DNA from: Saprospiraceae bacterium
GTDB taxonomy: Bacteria > Bacteroidota > Bacteroidia > Chitinophagales > Saprospiraceae
Reading direction: 5' to 3'
DNA: 64,000 nt
Assembly (NCBI GenBank): GCA_016722285.1
Contig: JADKGI010000008.1
Span: 62,001 to 126,000 of the forward strand
Of the stretch, positions 37,252 to 47,042 are shown one piece after another. The translations under genes and the position numbers were made by a program. Within the stretch, counting starts at the first letter, position 1, and each line of letters begins with the position of its first letter. Under the pieces are notes generated by a model. The model saw only the letters and a program-made list of their open reading frames with translations. It did no database searches and was not told where the DNA came from.

Positions 37252-38612
37252 ATGATTGCAGTTATCATCCTCATATTTATAATAGGTTATATAACTATTG
37301 TATTTGAGCACCCGCTTAAGCTGGATAAGACAGTGCCTGCACTCATTATGGGGTCTTTAATGTGGGCAGTTGTTTCAATTGGATTTCATTACGGATATTT
37401 AAATGTGGTAGATATTCATGACAATGTTTTTAGTTTGAACGGTAAATTGGATCAGACAAGCTATGAAGCAAATGAAGAAGGGTTTGTTGGAATTTTGATA
37501 CATCACGTTGGTAAAATTGCAGAAATTCTGGTTTTTCTGATTGGAGCAATGACAATAGTTGAACTTATTGACTTGCATAGAGGCTTTGATGTAATAAAAG
37601 AATGGATAGGTACCAGGAACAGTAAAAAATTGCTTTGGATAACCGGGATCATTGCTTTCTTCCTTTCAGCCATCATTGATAATCTTACTACAACCATTGT
37701 ACTCATAAGTTTACTAAGAAAACTGATACGTGACAGGGATGAAAGAATGTGGTTTGTCTGCCTCATTGTAACAGCAGCAAATGCTGGGGGAGCCTGGTCC
37801 CCGATAGGTGATGTAACTACTACTATGCTCTGGATAGGAAAAAAAGTTTCCAGTGGACAGTTAATTGAATATATTGTAATACCAGCGATTGTTTGTTTCG
37901 TGGTTCCTTTCTTTCTTGCTTCGTTCAATAAAGTTTTTCAGGGGGAAATAGGAGATGGTGAGACAGAAAAAGAAACTTTTAATAAAAAGCTGTTAAGTTC
38001 CAAGACGATGCTCTATCTTGGTTTGGGTATGATAATTTTCGTTCCCATTTTTAAGACAATAACACATTTACCGCCCTATATTGGAATGATGTTAAGTCTT
38101 GGGGTCGTATGGGCTGTGTCAGAATACATACATCCTGAGGAAGACTTTGATGAAGAATCCAGGCATAAATATTCACCCCATAAGGCTTTATCAAGAATAG
38201 AAATTTCGAGTATTTTGTTTTTCTGGGAATTTTGCTTGCTATTGCAGCTTTTGAAACTGCAGTGATAAGTGATGCCAGCATACTTCGCACCGGAGCTCAA
38301 AGCTTATCAGAAGCGATTCCAAATACTAATGTGATAATCATTCTCCTTGGATTTTTGTCTGCGATCATAGATAATGTACCTTTAGTAGCTGCTGCAATGG
38401 GTATGTATGAAAATCCACCGGATAGTCATCTTTGGCATTTTATAGCTTATACAGCAGGTACAGGTGGAAGTATTCTCATCATTGGCTCTGCTGCCGGTGT
38501 AGCTGCTATGGGAATGGAAAAAATAGATTTTATATGGTATTTTAAGAAAATTGCGTGGTTGTCTGCTGTTGGTTATCTGGCAGGGTGTGCAGTGTTTCTA
38601 CTGTTGGCTTAG
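37252..38612 (+). CDS. nhaD: NhaD-type Na+/H+ antiporter, copy 1 (frameshift)
   Basis: A sodium:proton antiporter of the NhaD/IT superfamily with about 12 hydrophobic helices. Signature blocks are AIIDNLTTTIVLISLLR, AANAGGAWSPIGDVTTTMLW and AIIDNVPLVAAAMG. The frame shifts near 38217-38222 in a T-run; one extra T restores SSILFFLGILLAIAAFETAV and gives about 453 residues. The second copy, 252 bp downstream, is very similar in protein sequence. Confidence 0.9.
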
Positions 38613-38864
38613 GTATTAGAGTATGCTCATATAAATTAGCCTTAATATTTGATTTTCGACTCAATGGTATTACTTATTCAATAGTTGGATCGGATGTTTA
38701 AGTTCAATATATAGTCAGAATCCTTCCATTTGAATACTTGTTCACCATAATATGATATAAGTTGATACATGAAAAAATATTATTGAAATAAAATTTTCAC
38801 CTTTACTAAGTTTGATACTGATTTTTTTACCTTTATTCCCTGATTTTAAAAAGAATTATCAAAA

Positions 38865-40225
38865 ATGATAGCAACGATTATTCTAATATTTATAGTAGGT
38901 TATGTAACAATAGTTTTCGAGAATCCTCTTAAGCTTGATAAGACTGTACCTGCACTGATCATGGGGGCATTAATGTGGACCGTAGTTTCAATAGGTTTCC
39001 ATTATGGTTATATAAATGTCGTTGATGAACACAATCACATTTTTAGTTTGTCAGGTGTTATTGATGAATCAAGTTATGAAACAAATGAAGATGGATTTAT
39101 TGGAGTTTTGGTACATCATGTTGGAAAGATAGCTGAAATTTTAGTATTTCTAATAGGGGCAATGACTATTGTTGAGCTCATAGATTTGCACAGAGGCTTT
39201 GATGTTATAAAAGAGTGGATTGGAACGAAAAACAAAAAAAAATTACTATGGATTACAGGTATAATTGCCTTTATACTTTCATCTATTATTGATAACCTGA
39301 CTACTACAATTGTTCTAATCAGTTTATTACGTAAGCTAATACAAAATCGAGATGAAAGATTATGGTATGTATGTCTCATTATTACCGCAGCCAATGCTGG
39401 AGGTGCCTGGTCACCCATTGGAGACGTAACAACCACTATGCTATGGATAGGAAAAAGGTATCCAGTGGTCAATTGATGGAATATATTGCCATACCAGCCA
39501 TTGTATGTTTTGTGGTCCCTTTTTTTCTTGCTTCATTCAAAGAAGTTTTTCAAGGGAATATCGGGGATGGAGAATCTGAGAAAGAAATTTTTAACAAGAA
39601 ATTGTTAAGCTCTAAGACTATGCTTTATCTCGGCTTAGGTATGGTAATTTTTGTTCCCGTTTTTAAGACGATTACTCATTTGCCGCCTTATATTGGAATG
39701 ATGTTAAGCCTTGGGGTTGTATGGGCAGTTTCAGAGTATATACACCCGGAAGAAGATTTTGATGATGAGTCACGGCACAAGTACTCTCCCCATAAGGCTT
39801 TATCCAGAATAGAGATGTCAAGTATTTTATTTTTTCTGGGCATTTTACTTGCGATTGCTGCTTTTGAAACTGCTGTCATAAGTGATGCAAGCATCCTTCG
39901 CACCGGAGCTGAAGGTTTGACGTCGATAATTCCCAATACAAATATTGTAATCATCCTTCTGGGGTTTCTATCAGCAGTAATAGACAATGTACCACTGGTG
40001 GCAGCAGGCATGGGCATGTTTAATAATCCAATGGATGACCACCTTTGGCACTTTATTGCATATACTGCTGGCACAGGAGGAAGTATGCTCATCATCGGCT
40101 CAGCTGCAGGCGTGGCAGCAATGGGTATGGAAAAGATAGATTTTATCTGGTATTTTAAAAAAATCGCCTGGTTATCCGCAGCAGGATACCTTGCTGGATG
40201 TGCTGTATTTTTAATTCTGGCTTGA
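38865..40225 (+). CDS. nhaD: NhaD-type Na+/H+ antiporter, copy 2 (frameshift)
   Basis: A tandem paralogue of the preceding gene, colinear from its first residues (MIATIILIFIVGYVTIVFEN) to its end (YLAGCAVFLILA). The frame breaks at about 39458: one A is missing in the A-run before GGTATCC, and adding it gives LWIGKKVSSGQLMEYIAIPA and about 453 residues. Copies differ mainly by conservative changes and at the loop near residue 60. Synonymous positions look well diverged, so the duplication is not recent (visual estimate). Confidence 0.9.
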
Positions 40226-40247
40226 GAGCCTTGTAATATTAAGTAGA

Positions 40248-40646
40248 ATGACAAAAAGAAATTTTATACTCAATGCATTATCTAAAAAATGTCCCAGATG
40301 TCAGGAAGGAGATTTGTTTATAGCCCCTTTTGAATTTTCTAAACCATTAAATATGCCTGAAAGTTGCCCTGTGTGCAGTCAGAAATTCGAACCTGAACCT
40401 GGTTTTTATTATGGCTCTATGTTTTTATCATATATATTTTCAGCATTTTTCTTTTTGGGGATAATGGGCGTTTGCATTATCGTTTTTAAATTTTCTTTAA
40501 ACTTATCCATGTTCATTCTATTGTTAATTGCAGCAGCAACTTATTTCTTTTTTTTGAGAATGTCCAGATCGATATGGATTAACATTATGATAGGGTATGA
40601 TCCGGATGCAAAGAAAAAAACTCAGACTAAATCTTTTGGATATTAA
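40248..40646 (+). CDS. DUF983 membrane protein
   Basis: A 132-residue protein. Two CPxC zinc-ribbon-like pairs (KKCPRCQEGDLF and ESCPVCSQKFEPEPGFYYGS) precede two transmembrane helices, the DUF983 layout. Function unknown. It lies 22 bp after nhaD copy 2 and 12 bp before the methyltransferase gene. Confidence 0.88.
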   Translation: MTKRNFILNALSKKCPRCQEGDLFIAPFEFSKPLNMPESCPVCSQKFEPEPGFYYGSMFLSYIFSAFFFLGIMGVCIIVFKFSLNLSMFILLLIAAATYFFFLRMSRSIWINIMIGYDPDAKKKTQTKSFGY

Positions 40647-40658
40647 GATGGTTAAATT

Positions 40659-42083
40659 TTGAAAAACCGATTCAACAGGCTTAGTTCTAAAGAATGGCTT
40701 CCTTTTCAGAAATCATGGTTTCGATATGTTTCTGATGATAAGTTGATCAGCGAAAATGTATTGTTTTTTACAAAAGCTGAAGAATCACATGAAAAAATAT
40801 TTTATTACGGTAATGATTATTCATCGGTAGCATCAATCTGTTGTGATAATAGTTTGAATTTGGTTTCAGCAAAAGACTATCAATCAGAGCCGCTTCAGTT
40901 TGCATTGGTCGATATGAGGTTTGATATTAGTAAAATGACTGGAGTAGAAGATTATCTCATAGTCAGGGAAAAGATTATGGATATTTCTCAAAGGATTTTT
41001 GAGAATCTTCAACATAAGAGATTTTTGTGTGTCATGATTCCAAATAAGCAGATCAATGAAAATTATTTTCCTTTTTCCTGGGATATAGCTTACCAATTAT
41101 CGACTGTTTTCAGTCTCAAGGATGAGAAAATTGCATGTATGTCATCAGATAGTCCACATGTAAATCAGCCATATTTTGCTCCCGATTTAGAAACATTCTA
41201 TTGTTTATATTTTAGAAAGGATGAAAATTCTAAAGGTAAATATATACCCGTGGAATCAGGATTGTTTTCAAACAACCAACAAAAAAAAGGTTTGGTTTCT
41301 TTTTCAAAGTCATTACCTTACTGGTTTATATTAAAACCATCTCCTCGAAAAAAAAATGAAATTCTACACCCTGCTAAATATCCTGAAGAACTGGTATCTA
41401 TGTTTCTTAATGTTTTCACAAGAAACGGCGATAATGTTCTGGACCCAATGTCGGGAACAGGTAGTACTCAAATAGCAGCATTGAAATCTGGGTGTAATGC
41501 CTATGGAACAGAGTTGAGTGAATTTTTTATGGAAATTGCAAATGAACGATGTCAAAATTTAGTTAATCCTCAGCAAAAAGAACTTTTCTTAAAGGAGTCG
41601 ATTTCAGGTGATTTTAAAATATTAAATAAAGATGCAAGATTAATTTCAAAAGATGATTTTCCACCTGTCGATTATGTGATTACATCGCCGCCTTATTGGG
41701 ATATGCTCAATATGAAAGGTGCGGAAAATCAAGCTAAGAGAATTGAAAAGGGCTTGCTGACCAGTTATTCTGAGCTGGAGGAAGATTTGGGCAATCTGGT
41801 AAACTATGATGATTTCATTGATGAATTAGTCCAGATTTATTTTAATATAATTGACCTGATGGAAAGTGGAAGCTACCTCACCATTATTGTTAAGAATATT
41901 AAGAAGAAAGGTAAAAATTATCCATTTGCATGGGATCTTTCGGCTCGTCTTATGGAGAGGGTAGTCCTTTTGCCAGAAGTTTTCTGGTGTCAGGATGACA
42001 TTAATCTTGCACCATATGGTTATGGAAATACATTTGTAAGCAATACATTTCACCAATATTGCCTTAATTTCATGAAACCTTAA
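40659..42083 (+). CDS. Orphan DNA methyltransferase (N4-cytosine/N6-adenine type)
   Basis: A 474-residue protein read from a TTG at 40659; no in-frame ATG occurs until deep in the domain. The catalytic region lies in the C-terminal half: SAM motif I DPMSGTGSTQIAAL at about 264-277, then the catalytic motif ITSPPYWD at about 341-348. Order I then IV, with a TSPPYW core, suggests an m4C or gamma-type m6A enzyme. The N-terminal 200 residues have no family I recognise and may recognise DNA. No restriction enzyme gene is adjacent. The stop shares TTAA with the stop of the convergent hydrolase gene. Confidence 0.8.
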   Translation: MKNRFNRLSSKEWLPFQKSWFRYVSDDKLISENVLFFTKAEESHEKIFYYGNDYSSVASICCDNSLNLVSAKDYQSEPLQFALVDMRFDISKMTGVEDYLIVREKIMDISQRIFENLQHKRFLCVMIPNKQINENYFPFSWDIAYQLSTVFSLKDEKIACMSSDSPHVNQPYFAPDLETFYCLYFRKDENSKGKYIPVESGLFSNNQQKKGLVSFSKSLPYWFILKPSPRKKNEILHPAKYPEELVSMFLNVFTRNGDNVLDPMSGTGSTQIAALKSGCNAYGTELSEFFMEIANERCQNLVNPQQKELFLKESISGDFKILNKDARLISKDDFPPVDYVITSPPYWDMLNMKGAENQAKRIEKGLLTSYSELEEDLGNLVNYDDFIDELVQIYFNIIDLMESGSYLTIIVKNIKKKGKNYPFAWDLSARLMERVVLLPEVFWCQDDINLAPYGYGNTFVSNTFHQYCLNFMKP

Positions 42084-43012
42084 ATCCGGAGAAAGCTCCG
42101 CAAAGCTTGTAATGATTTTATGGGACACTCTTCCATAGGGACATGTCCGCAATTTGGAATTATTACCATTGTATCATTCGGAATCAAAGTACTAAACTCT
42201 GATGCAGATGATACAGGGATCAGTTTGTCATCATTGCCCCACAAAATTAGAGTCGGCATGTACATTTTTTGCAAATCCGGTATTTTATTATAATCAATTG
42301 TCGTTGTTAATCTAACTACCATAGCTTGTCTGTTGCCTTTCCTGAGTGCCAGCTCAAGATATCGGTCGATAAGATTATCAGTAATAAGGGACTTATCAGA
42401 ATACACATCTTCAATACTTTTTCTTACAACAGACCTGGGTGTTATTTTTGTTAATAATTGGTTGAGAATCGGGATCCGGGCCAACCTGAATGCCAAAGGT
42501 GGTTTACTGCTGGTATATCTTAATCCTGCCGCATCTATTAAAACCAGTTTTTCCACCTTTGACGGATACATTAGTGCATAATGCCATGCTATTTGGCCAC
42601 CCAAAGAGTTTCCGACAAGGATACATTTTTTGATATTTAATTTACTCAGAAACTCATCAAGAAATTATGTGTACTGTGAAATCTTGTAGTTTCTATCTTC
42701 AAAAGGACCAGTCAGTCCAAAAGCGGGGAGGTCAAGTCTGATTACTTTTTTATATTGTTTAAGTTCATTTACCCAGGCATCAAAAGTATGCAAACTTGCT
42801 TCTGTGCTGTAAAGCAACACCAATGGCAAAGTATCATTTTCAACGCCTTCAGATTTGTAGTGTACCTTTATATTGCCTATGGAAATAAATTTAGATGGTG
42901 CTTGTGCATACTTTATTTTAAGGTCATCAACAGAAACATCATCGACGAATTCAAGTTTGCAGATACCAAATATTATTACCAGAGCAATGAATAGATACTT
43001 AAAAAATTTCAA
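42080..43012 (-). pseudogene. Alpha/beta hydrolase interrupted by an in-frame stop
   Basis: One reading frame of about 310 codons with a TAA at 42667-42665 between ...NYKISQYT and FLDEFLSKLNIKK. The N-terminal part has a membrane anchor (residues 1-18) and LVLLYSTEASLHTFDAW. After the stop come the nucleophile elbow GNSLGG, the acid region LILWGNDDKLIPV and the His motif NCGHVPMEE, so all catalytic parts remain. A single C-to-T change (CAA to TAA) would explain it, or a read error. The only start after the stop would be at the elbow itself, so no functional shorter protein is likely. Call: probable pseudogene; an error is possible. Confidence 0.7.
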
Positions 43013-43071
43013 TTGAACTTTCTGATTTTGAATACAAAATTAATGATTTCTTTATTTTTATAGAATAAGCG

Positions 43072-43950
43072 ATGGATTATTCAATATTTTTGCGGCTTAT
43101 TAATTCAAATATGATTCAGAATAGTGTCGTAAGAATATCCTGCCCAGATGCAAAAGGCCTGGTTCACAAGATCACGGGAGTCTTTTATTTTAATGATCTG
43201 AATGTTATTTCAAATCAGGAGTTTGTTGAGCCTGAAAGTTTACATTTTTATATGCGGTCTGAAATGTCGGGACTGGTAGATCGTGAAAAAATCATTAATG
43301 GACTTAAAGGTATTCTACCCAAAGAAGCTGACATATCATTAAATATCAAGCGGAAAAAGAAGATTGTAATCCTTGTTACGAAAGAACATCATTGTGTCAG
43401 CGAGCTTTTAATTCGTAATTATTTTGGTGAATTAAATGCTGAGATACTTGCCATCATTGGAAATCATGACGGACTTAAAAATTTATGCAGTAGATTTGGA
43501 GTTTCGTTTCATTATATTACTGCCGATAATATCTCCAGAGAACAACACGAACAAATGGTAATTAGTAAAATTAGTGATTATTCACCGGATTTTATTGTCC
43601 TCGCTAAATATATGCGCATATTGACTGCTGGATTTGTGAAACATTATCCAAACAAAATTATCAATATTCATCATTCGTTTTTACCGGCTTTTATTGGAGC
43701 TAATCCATATAAGCAGGCTTATTTGAGGGGTGTCAAGATTATCGGAGCGACGGCACATTTTGTAAATGATGATTTGGATGAAGGCCCCATCATAAAACAG
43801 GATGTTTTACATGTCGATCATACCCATAGTTGGCAGGAGATGGCACAAGCTGGCAGGGATGTCGAAAAATTAGTATTGGCTAAAGCATTAAAGCTGGTGT
43901 TTAATGATAATGTTTTTGTTTCCGGAAATAAAACTGTAATTCTGGAGTAA
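43072..43950 (+). CDS. purU: Formyltetrahydrofolate deformylase
   Basis: Hydrolyses 10-formyl-THF to THF and formate. An N-terminal ACT domain (RISCPDAKGLVHKITGVFY) is followed by a formyltransferase domain with INIHHSFLPAFIGANPY and GATAHFVNDDLDEGPI (catalytic His/Asp). The ATG at 43072 gives 292 residues; the internal ATG at 43111 gives 279 residues and a more family-like N-terminus, and may be the real start. Stands alone. Confidence 0.92.
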   Translation: MDYSIFLRLINSNMIQNSVVRISCPDAKGLVHKITGVFYFNDLNVISNQEFVEPESLHFYMRSEMSGLVDREKIINGLKGILPKEADISLNIKRKKKIVILVTKEHHCVSELLIRNYFGELNAEILAIIGNHDGLKNLCSRFGVSFHYITADNISREQHEQMVISKISDYSPDFIVLAKYMRILTAGFVKHYPNKIINIHHSFLPAFIGANPYKQAYLRGVKIIGATAHFVNDDLDEGPIIKQDVLHVDHTHSWQEMAQAGRDVEKLVLAKALKLVFNDNVFVSGNKTVILE

Positions 43951-44035
43951 AATACTTTGTTTTAAGTTTATAATCTTTTATAGTTTGATACTTAAGGCAT
44001 TTAATTTATACGGATTTTAATATTATGTTTAACTT

Positions 44036-44201
44036 GTAATGGTTTAGGTATGATCAAGTTCAATCAAAAAATGCGCATTTTTCGTGGTACTTCAGCCCTT
44101 TTTTTCATCTAAAGCGAGGCTAATCACTTAAAAAGTAGCTTCGTCTTACAAAAAAAAATGTTTTATTTTTATGATTTGTAAGTATATACCTAAACATTTA
44201 C
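44036..44201. repeat. Dispersed imperfect palindrome, copy A
   Basis: Terminal arms GTAATGGTTTAGGTAT (44036-44051) and ATACCTAAACATTTAC (44186-44201) match at 14 of 16 positions. Inner segments also pair imperfectly (AATCAAAAAAT with ATTTTTATGATT). The core has TACTTCAGC, a T-run, a small stem (AAGC/GCTA) and AAAAAGTAGCT. A related copy lies at 55133-55298. No coding capacity. It could be a MITE-like element or a structured RNA. Confidence 0.68.
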
Positions 44202-44237
44202 TTTAATTTTACCTTTTATATTAAACTTAATTATAAT

Positions 44238-44591
44238 ATGGGAAATATTCTTGGGGTAGGTTCAAGAGTCAGACATCCTGCTTTCGGTGATGGAGTAGTG
44301 ATAGGTGCTGAAGTGGTTGCTTACAAGGTATGCTTTATTACTTATGGTATAAAGTTGGTAGGCAAGGAATACAGTTCATGGGAAATTATAGAACGGATAG
44401 AGGCAGATGAAAAAGTTTCTTTCTCTGAAGCTGAAAAAGCGCTAATCAAAATATTAAAAACCTGGTCCGATATCAGTGAGGTTGTACCACTTGGAGACAA
44501 ATGGAAGAATGGGTTATTAATACTTAAGCCTGAAGACAATTCTTTAAAACCAAAAGAAATTCCTATTGACACATTTTTCATAAAATTGTGA
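44238..44591 (+). CDS. Conserved hypothetical protein with SH3-like N-terminus
   Basis: A 117-residue protein. The N-terminal VGSRVRHPAFGDGVVIGA resembles the small beta-barrel at the C-terminus of PcrA/UvrD helicases, often a protein- or nucleic-acid-binding module. The rest is mixed alpha/beta (FSEAEKALIKILKTW). I cannot name the family. The stop overlaps the start of a 57-residue gene (TGATG), so the two are probably co-translated. Confidence 0.7.
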   Translation: MGNILGVGSRVRHPAFGDGVVIGAEVVAYKVCFITYGIKLVGKEYSSWEIIERIEADEKVSFSEAEKALIKILKTWSDISEVVPLGDKWKNGLLILKPEDNSLKPKEIPIDTFFIKL

Positions 44592-44764
44592 TGGTTAGAG
44601 ATAGAATAAGGGTTATGGAACAGAGGATAAATGCATCCGATCTGAATGATGAAGAAAAAGTCAATCTGCAACAATACATAACGAGGATATATGGAAGCCT
44701 GACGACCTTCAATATTTTATTTAAAAATAAAGAAGATCAGTTTATAGGCGATAAAGGGGATTGA
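44591..44764 (+). CDS. Small 57-residue protein coupled to the upstream gene
   Basis: ATG at 44591 overlaps the TGA of the 117-residue gene by one base, and the frame runs to TGA at 44762-44764. The product is charged and helical (MVRDRIRVMEQRINASDL, then EEKVNLQQYITRIYGSL), with no signal or membrane segment. The overlap, codon use like its neighbours and even helical periodicity support a real gene. Function unknown; perhaps a partner of the upstream protein. Confidence 0.6.
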   Translation: MVRDRIRVMEQRINASDLNDEEKVNLQQYITRIYGSLTTFNILFKNKEDQFIGDKGD

Positions 44765-44888
44765 TATTCTTACCTGAAACTTTCTTGTTCCTTTAATATT
44801 AGGGTACTTAAGTGATATCAATATCAAAACTTATTTCAGATTACATGGTTTTCTTGATTTGCATAACAATAAGGACAATAAAAGTTAA

Positions 44889-46184
44889 ATGGTCAAATAT
44901 CTTTTCTCAAGTGTGATCTTCTTATTTATTATCGGATGCGTTGTGCCCGGTCAGAAGTTTGAAAAAATTCCACCGGGTATTTGGAGAGCTGTCCTATTAC
45001 TCGACAGAACCCCCGTTCAGAAATATGGTGACGACAGGGATATCGTAAAAAAATTTGATTTAGAATCTGAACTTCCATTTAATTTTGAAGTCATTTATGA
45101 CAGCGACAGTATTTTTCATTTAGTCATTCACAATGCTGATGAAAGGATAAGGATTGATGATATAACTTTTGGTCGTGACAAAGCGACAGCGAAAGATACA
45201 ATTATCATTAATTTTCCTGTTTATGATACCCAAATTCGGGCCATATATGAAGATGGTGTTATGGAGGGTGACTGGATAGTTAATTATAAGGACAATTACA
45301 AAATTCCATTTAAGGCAGTTCACGGTATGGCAGACAGGTTTACCGCATTGAAAAGTAAGCATATAGATGTCGAGGGTAAATGGGATTGTACATTTGAGAT
45401 AGCCACTGATGATGAATACAAAGCTGTGGGTGTCTTTGATCAAAAAGGAGACATTTTACATGGAACATTTATGACAGAAACCGGTGATTACAGATATCTT
45501 GAAGGGAAGGTCGTTGGAAATAAAATTTACATGTCGGTTTTTGATGGAGCCCATGCTTTTTTATTTTTAGGCAAAATGATGGAAAATGGTAAATTGTCGG
45601 GAACCTTTAGGTCGGGAAGCCAATATACTACAAATTGGGAAGGTATCAGGGACAGCAAAGCATCACTGGTTAATTCATATGATCTCACAAAATCGGTAAG
45701 TTCGGAACCTCTTAATTTTAGCTTTGAAAATGAATCCGGGAAAACAGTCAGTATTAATGATGAAAAGTACAATAACAAAATTAAAATTGTTCAAATCATG
45801 GGAACATGGTGCCCAAACTGTATGGATGAAACTATTTTCTTAAAAGATTATTTTTCAAAAAACAAGAATGATGACATTGCCATTTTTTCTGTTGGATTTG
45901 AACGATACAAGGATGCCAATAAATCTAAACAATCTTTAAAAAAGTATAAAGAAAGGATGCACATTGATCACGAAGTTCTTTATGGCGGTTATTATGACAA
46001 GAAAGTTGCATCAGATAAAATACCCCAAATTGATAAAATAATGTCATACCCGACTATGATTATTACTGACCGCAACAACAAAATTGTAAAAATACACACA
46101 GGTTTTTCCGGGCCGGCTACTCCTGATTACGATCAGTTTAAATCAGAATTTACATCAATAATAGAAAAAATAAGAAATAACTAA
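44889..46184 (+). CDS. TlpA-like thioredoxin-fold lipoprotein
   Basis: A 431-residue predicted lipoprotein (lipobox IIGC at about residue 17). An N-terminal beta-rich region (about 30-260) is of unknown type, and the C-terminal redoxin/TlpA domain (about 280-430) carries TWCPNCMDE (active-site CPNC) and the cis-Pro region SYPTMIITD. Typical of Bacteroidota surface or periplasmic thiol-disulfide oxidoreductases. The SDR gene begins at the next base after the stop. Confidence 0.85.
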   Translation: MVKYLFSSVIFLFIIGCVVPGQKFEKIPPGIWRAVLLLDRTPVQKYGDDRDIVKKFDLESELPFNFEVIYDSDSIFHLVIHNADERIRIDDITFGRDKATAKDTIIINFPVYDTQIRAIYEDGVMEGDWIVNYKDNYKIPFKAVHGMADRFTALKSKHIDVEGKWDCTFEIATDDEYKAVGVFDQKGDILHGTFMTETGDYRYLEGKVVGNKIYMSVFDGAHAFLFLGKMMENGKLSGTFRSGSQYTTNWEGIRDSKASLVNSYDLTKSVSSEPLNFSFENESGKTVSINDEKYNNKIKIVQIMGTWCPNCMDETIFLKDYFSKNKNDDIAIFSVGFERYKDANKSKQSLKKYKERMHIDHEVLYGGYYDKKVASDKIPQIDKIMSYPTMIITDRNNKIVKIHTGFSGPATPDYDQFKSEFTSIIEKIRNN

Positions 46185-46970
46185 ATGAAAATATCTTTTT
46201 CCAAAAAAGTAATGATAACCGGTGCAACATCAGGAATAGGGAACGCCAATGCTAAAATATTTGCCAAGAATGGATTTAATCTGATCATTACTGGCAGAAG
46301 AAAAGAAAAACTCGATGAGCTGAAAAAGAAACTGACAAATAAATATAGTATCCATATTATTTCATTATGCTTTGATATAAGGAACCAAGCTGAAGTTAAA
46401 AAAGCATGGAAATCACTCAAACCTGAATGGAAGCAATTAGACATTCTTATAAATAATGCCGGTCTTGCCAAAGGATTTCAGCCTATTCACGAAGGCAATT
46501 CAGATGATTGGGAAGTTATGATTGATACCAATGTCAAAGGGCTGTTATACATTACGAGGCTCGTAAGCCAGGAAATGGTAAAAAATAAAAAGGGGCATAT
46601 TATAAACTTATGTTCTTCGGCAGGTCATGAAGTTTACCCAAATGGAAATGTATATTGTGCTACAAAATTTGCTGTGGATGCTCTTACAAAATCAATGCGC
46701 CTGGATCTTTACAAATTTGGAATACGGGTAAGCCAGGTATCACCGGGACATGTAGAAGAAACGGAGTTTGCATTGGTACGATTTGACGGTGATGAAAACA
46801 AAGCAAAAATGTATCAAGATTTCACCCCTTTGAAATCTAAAGATGTAGCTGAAATCATATATTTCGTTGGCACACGACAAAAGCATATAAACATTCAGGA
46901 TATCCTCGTCATGGGTACCCAACAAGCTAGCAACAATTACATCGACAGAAGCGGACGCTTAATCAATTAA
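46185..46970 (+). CDS. Short-chain dehydrogenase/reductase (YdfG-like)
   Basis: A 261-residue classical SDR. The NAD(P) loop ITGATSGIGNANA is at residues 9-21, with ITGRRKEKL suggesting NADPH preference, then NNAG, the catalytic Ser in CSSAGHEVY and YCATKFAVDAL (YxxxK). It resembles the YdfG serine/3-hydroxy-acid dehydrogenase group. Substrate not assignable. It is directly downstream of the TlpA-like gene with no gap. Confidence 0.88.
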   Translation: MKISFSKKVMITGATSGIGNANAKIFAKNGFNLIITGRRKEKLDELKKKLTNKYSIHIISLCFDIRNQAEVKKAWKSLKPEWKQLDILINNAGLAKGFQPIHEGNSDDWEVMIDTNVKGLLYITRLVSQEMVKNKKGHIINLCSSAGHEVYPNGNVYCATKFAVDALTKSMRLDLYKFGIRVSQVSPGHVEETEFALVRFDGDENKAKMYQDFTPLKSKDVAEIIYFVGTRQKHINIQDILVMGTQQASNNYIDRSGRLIN

Positions 46971-47042
46971 ATATAAGCACTTAATGAAACATATCTGGGA
47001 GGTTAATGTTATTCAGGCAATTCAAACCGGATAATATTAAAT

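Noticed and set aside
37252..40225. Four separate NhaD fragments
   Set aside because: Each pair overlaps in sequence and is joined by restoring one base in a homopolymer, giving two full antiporters.
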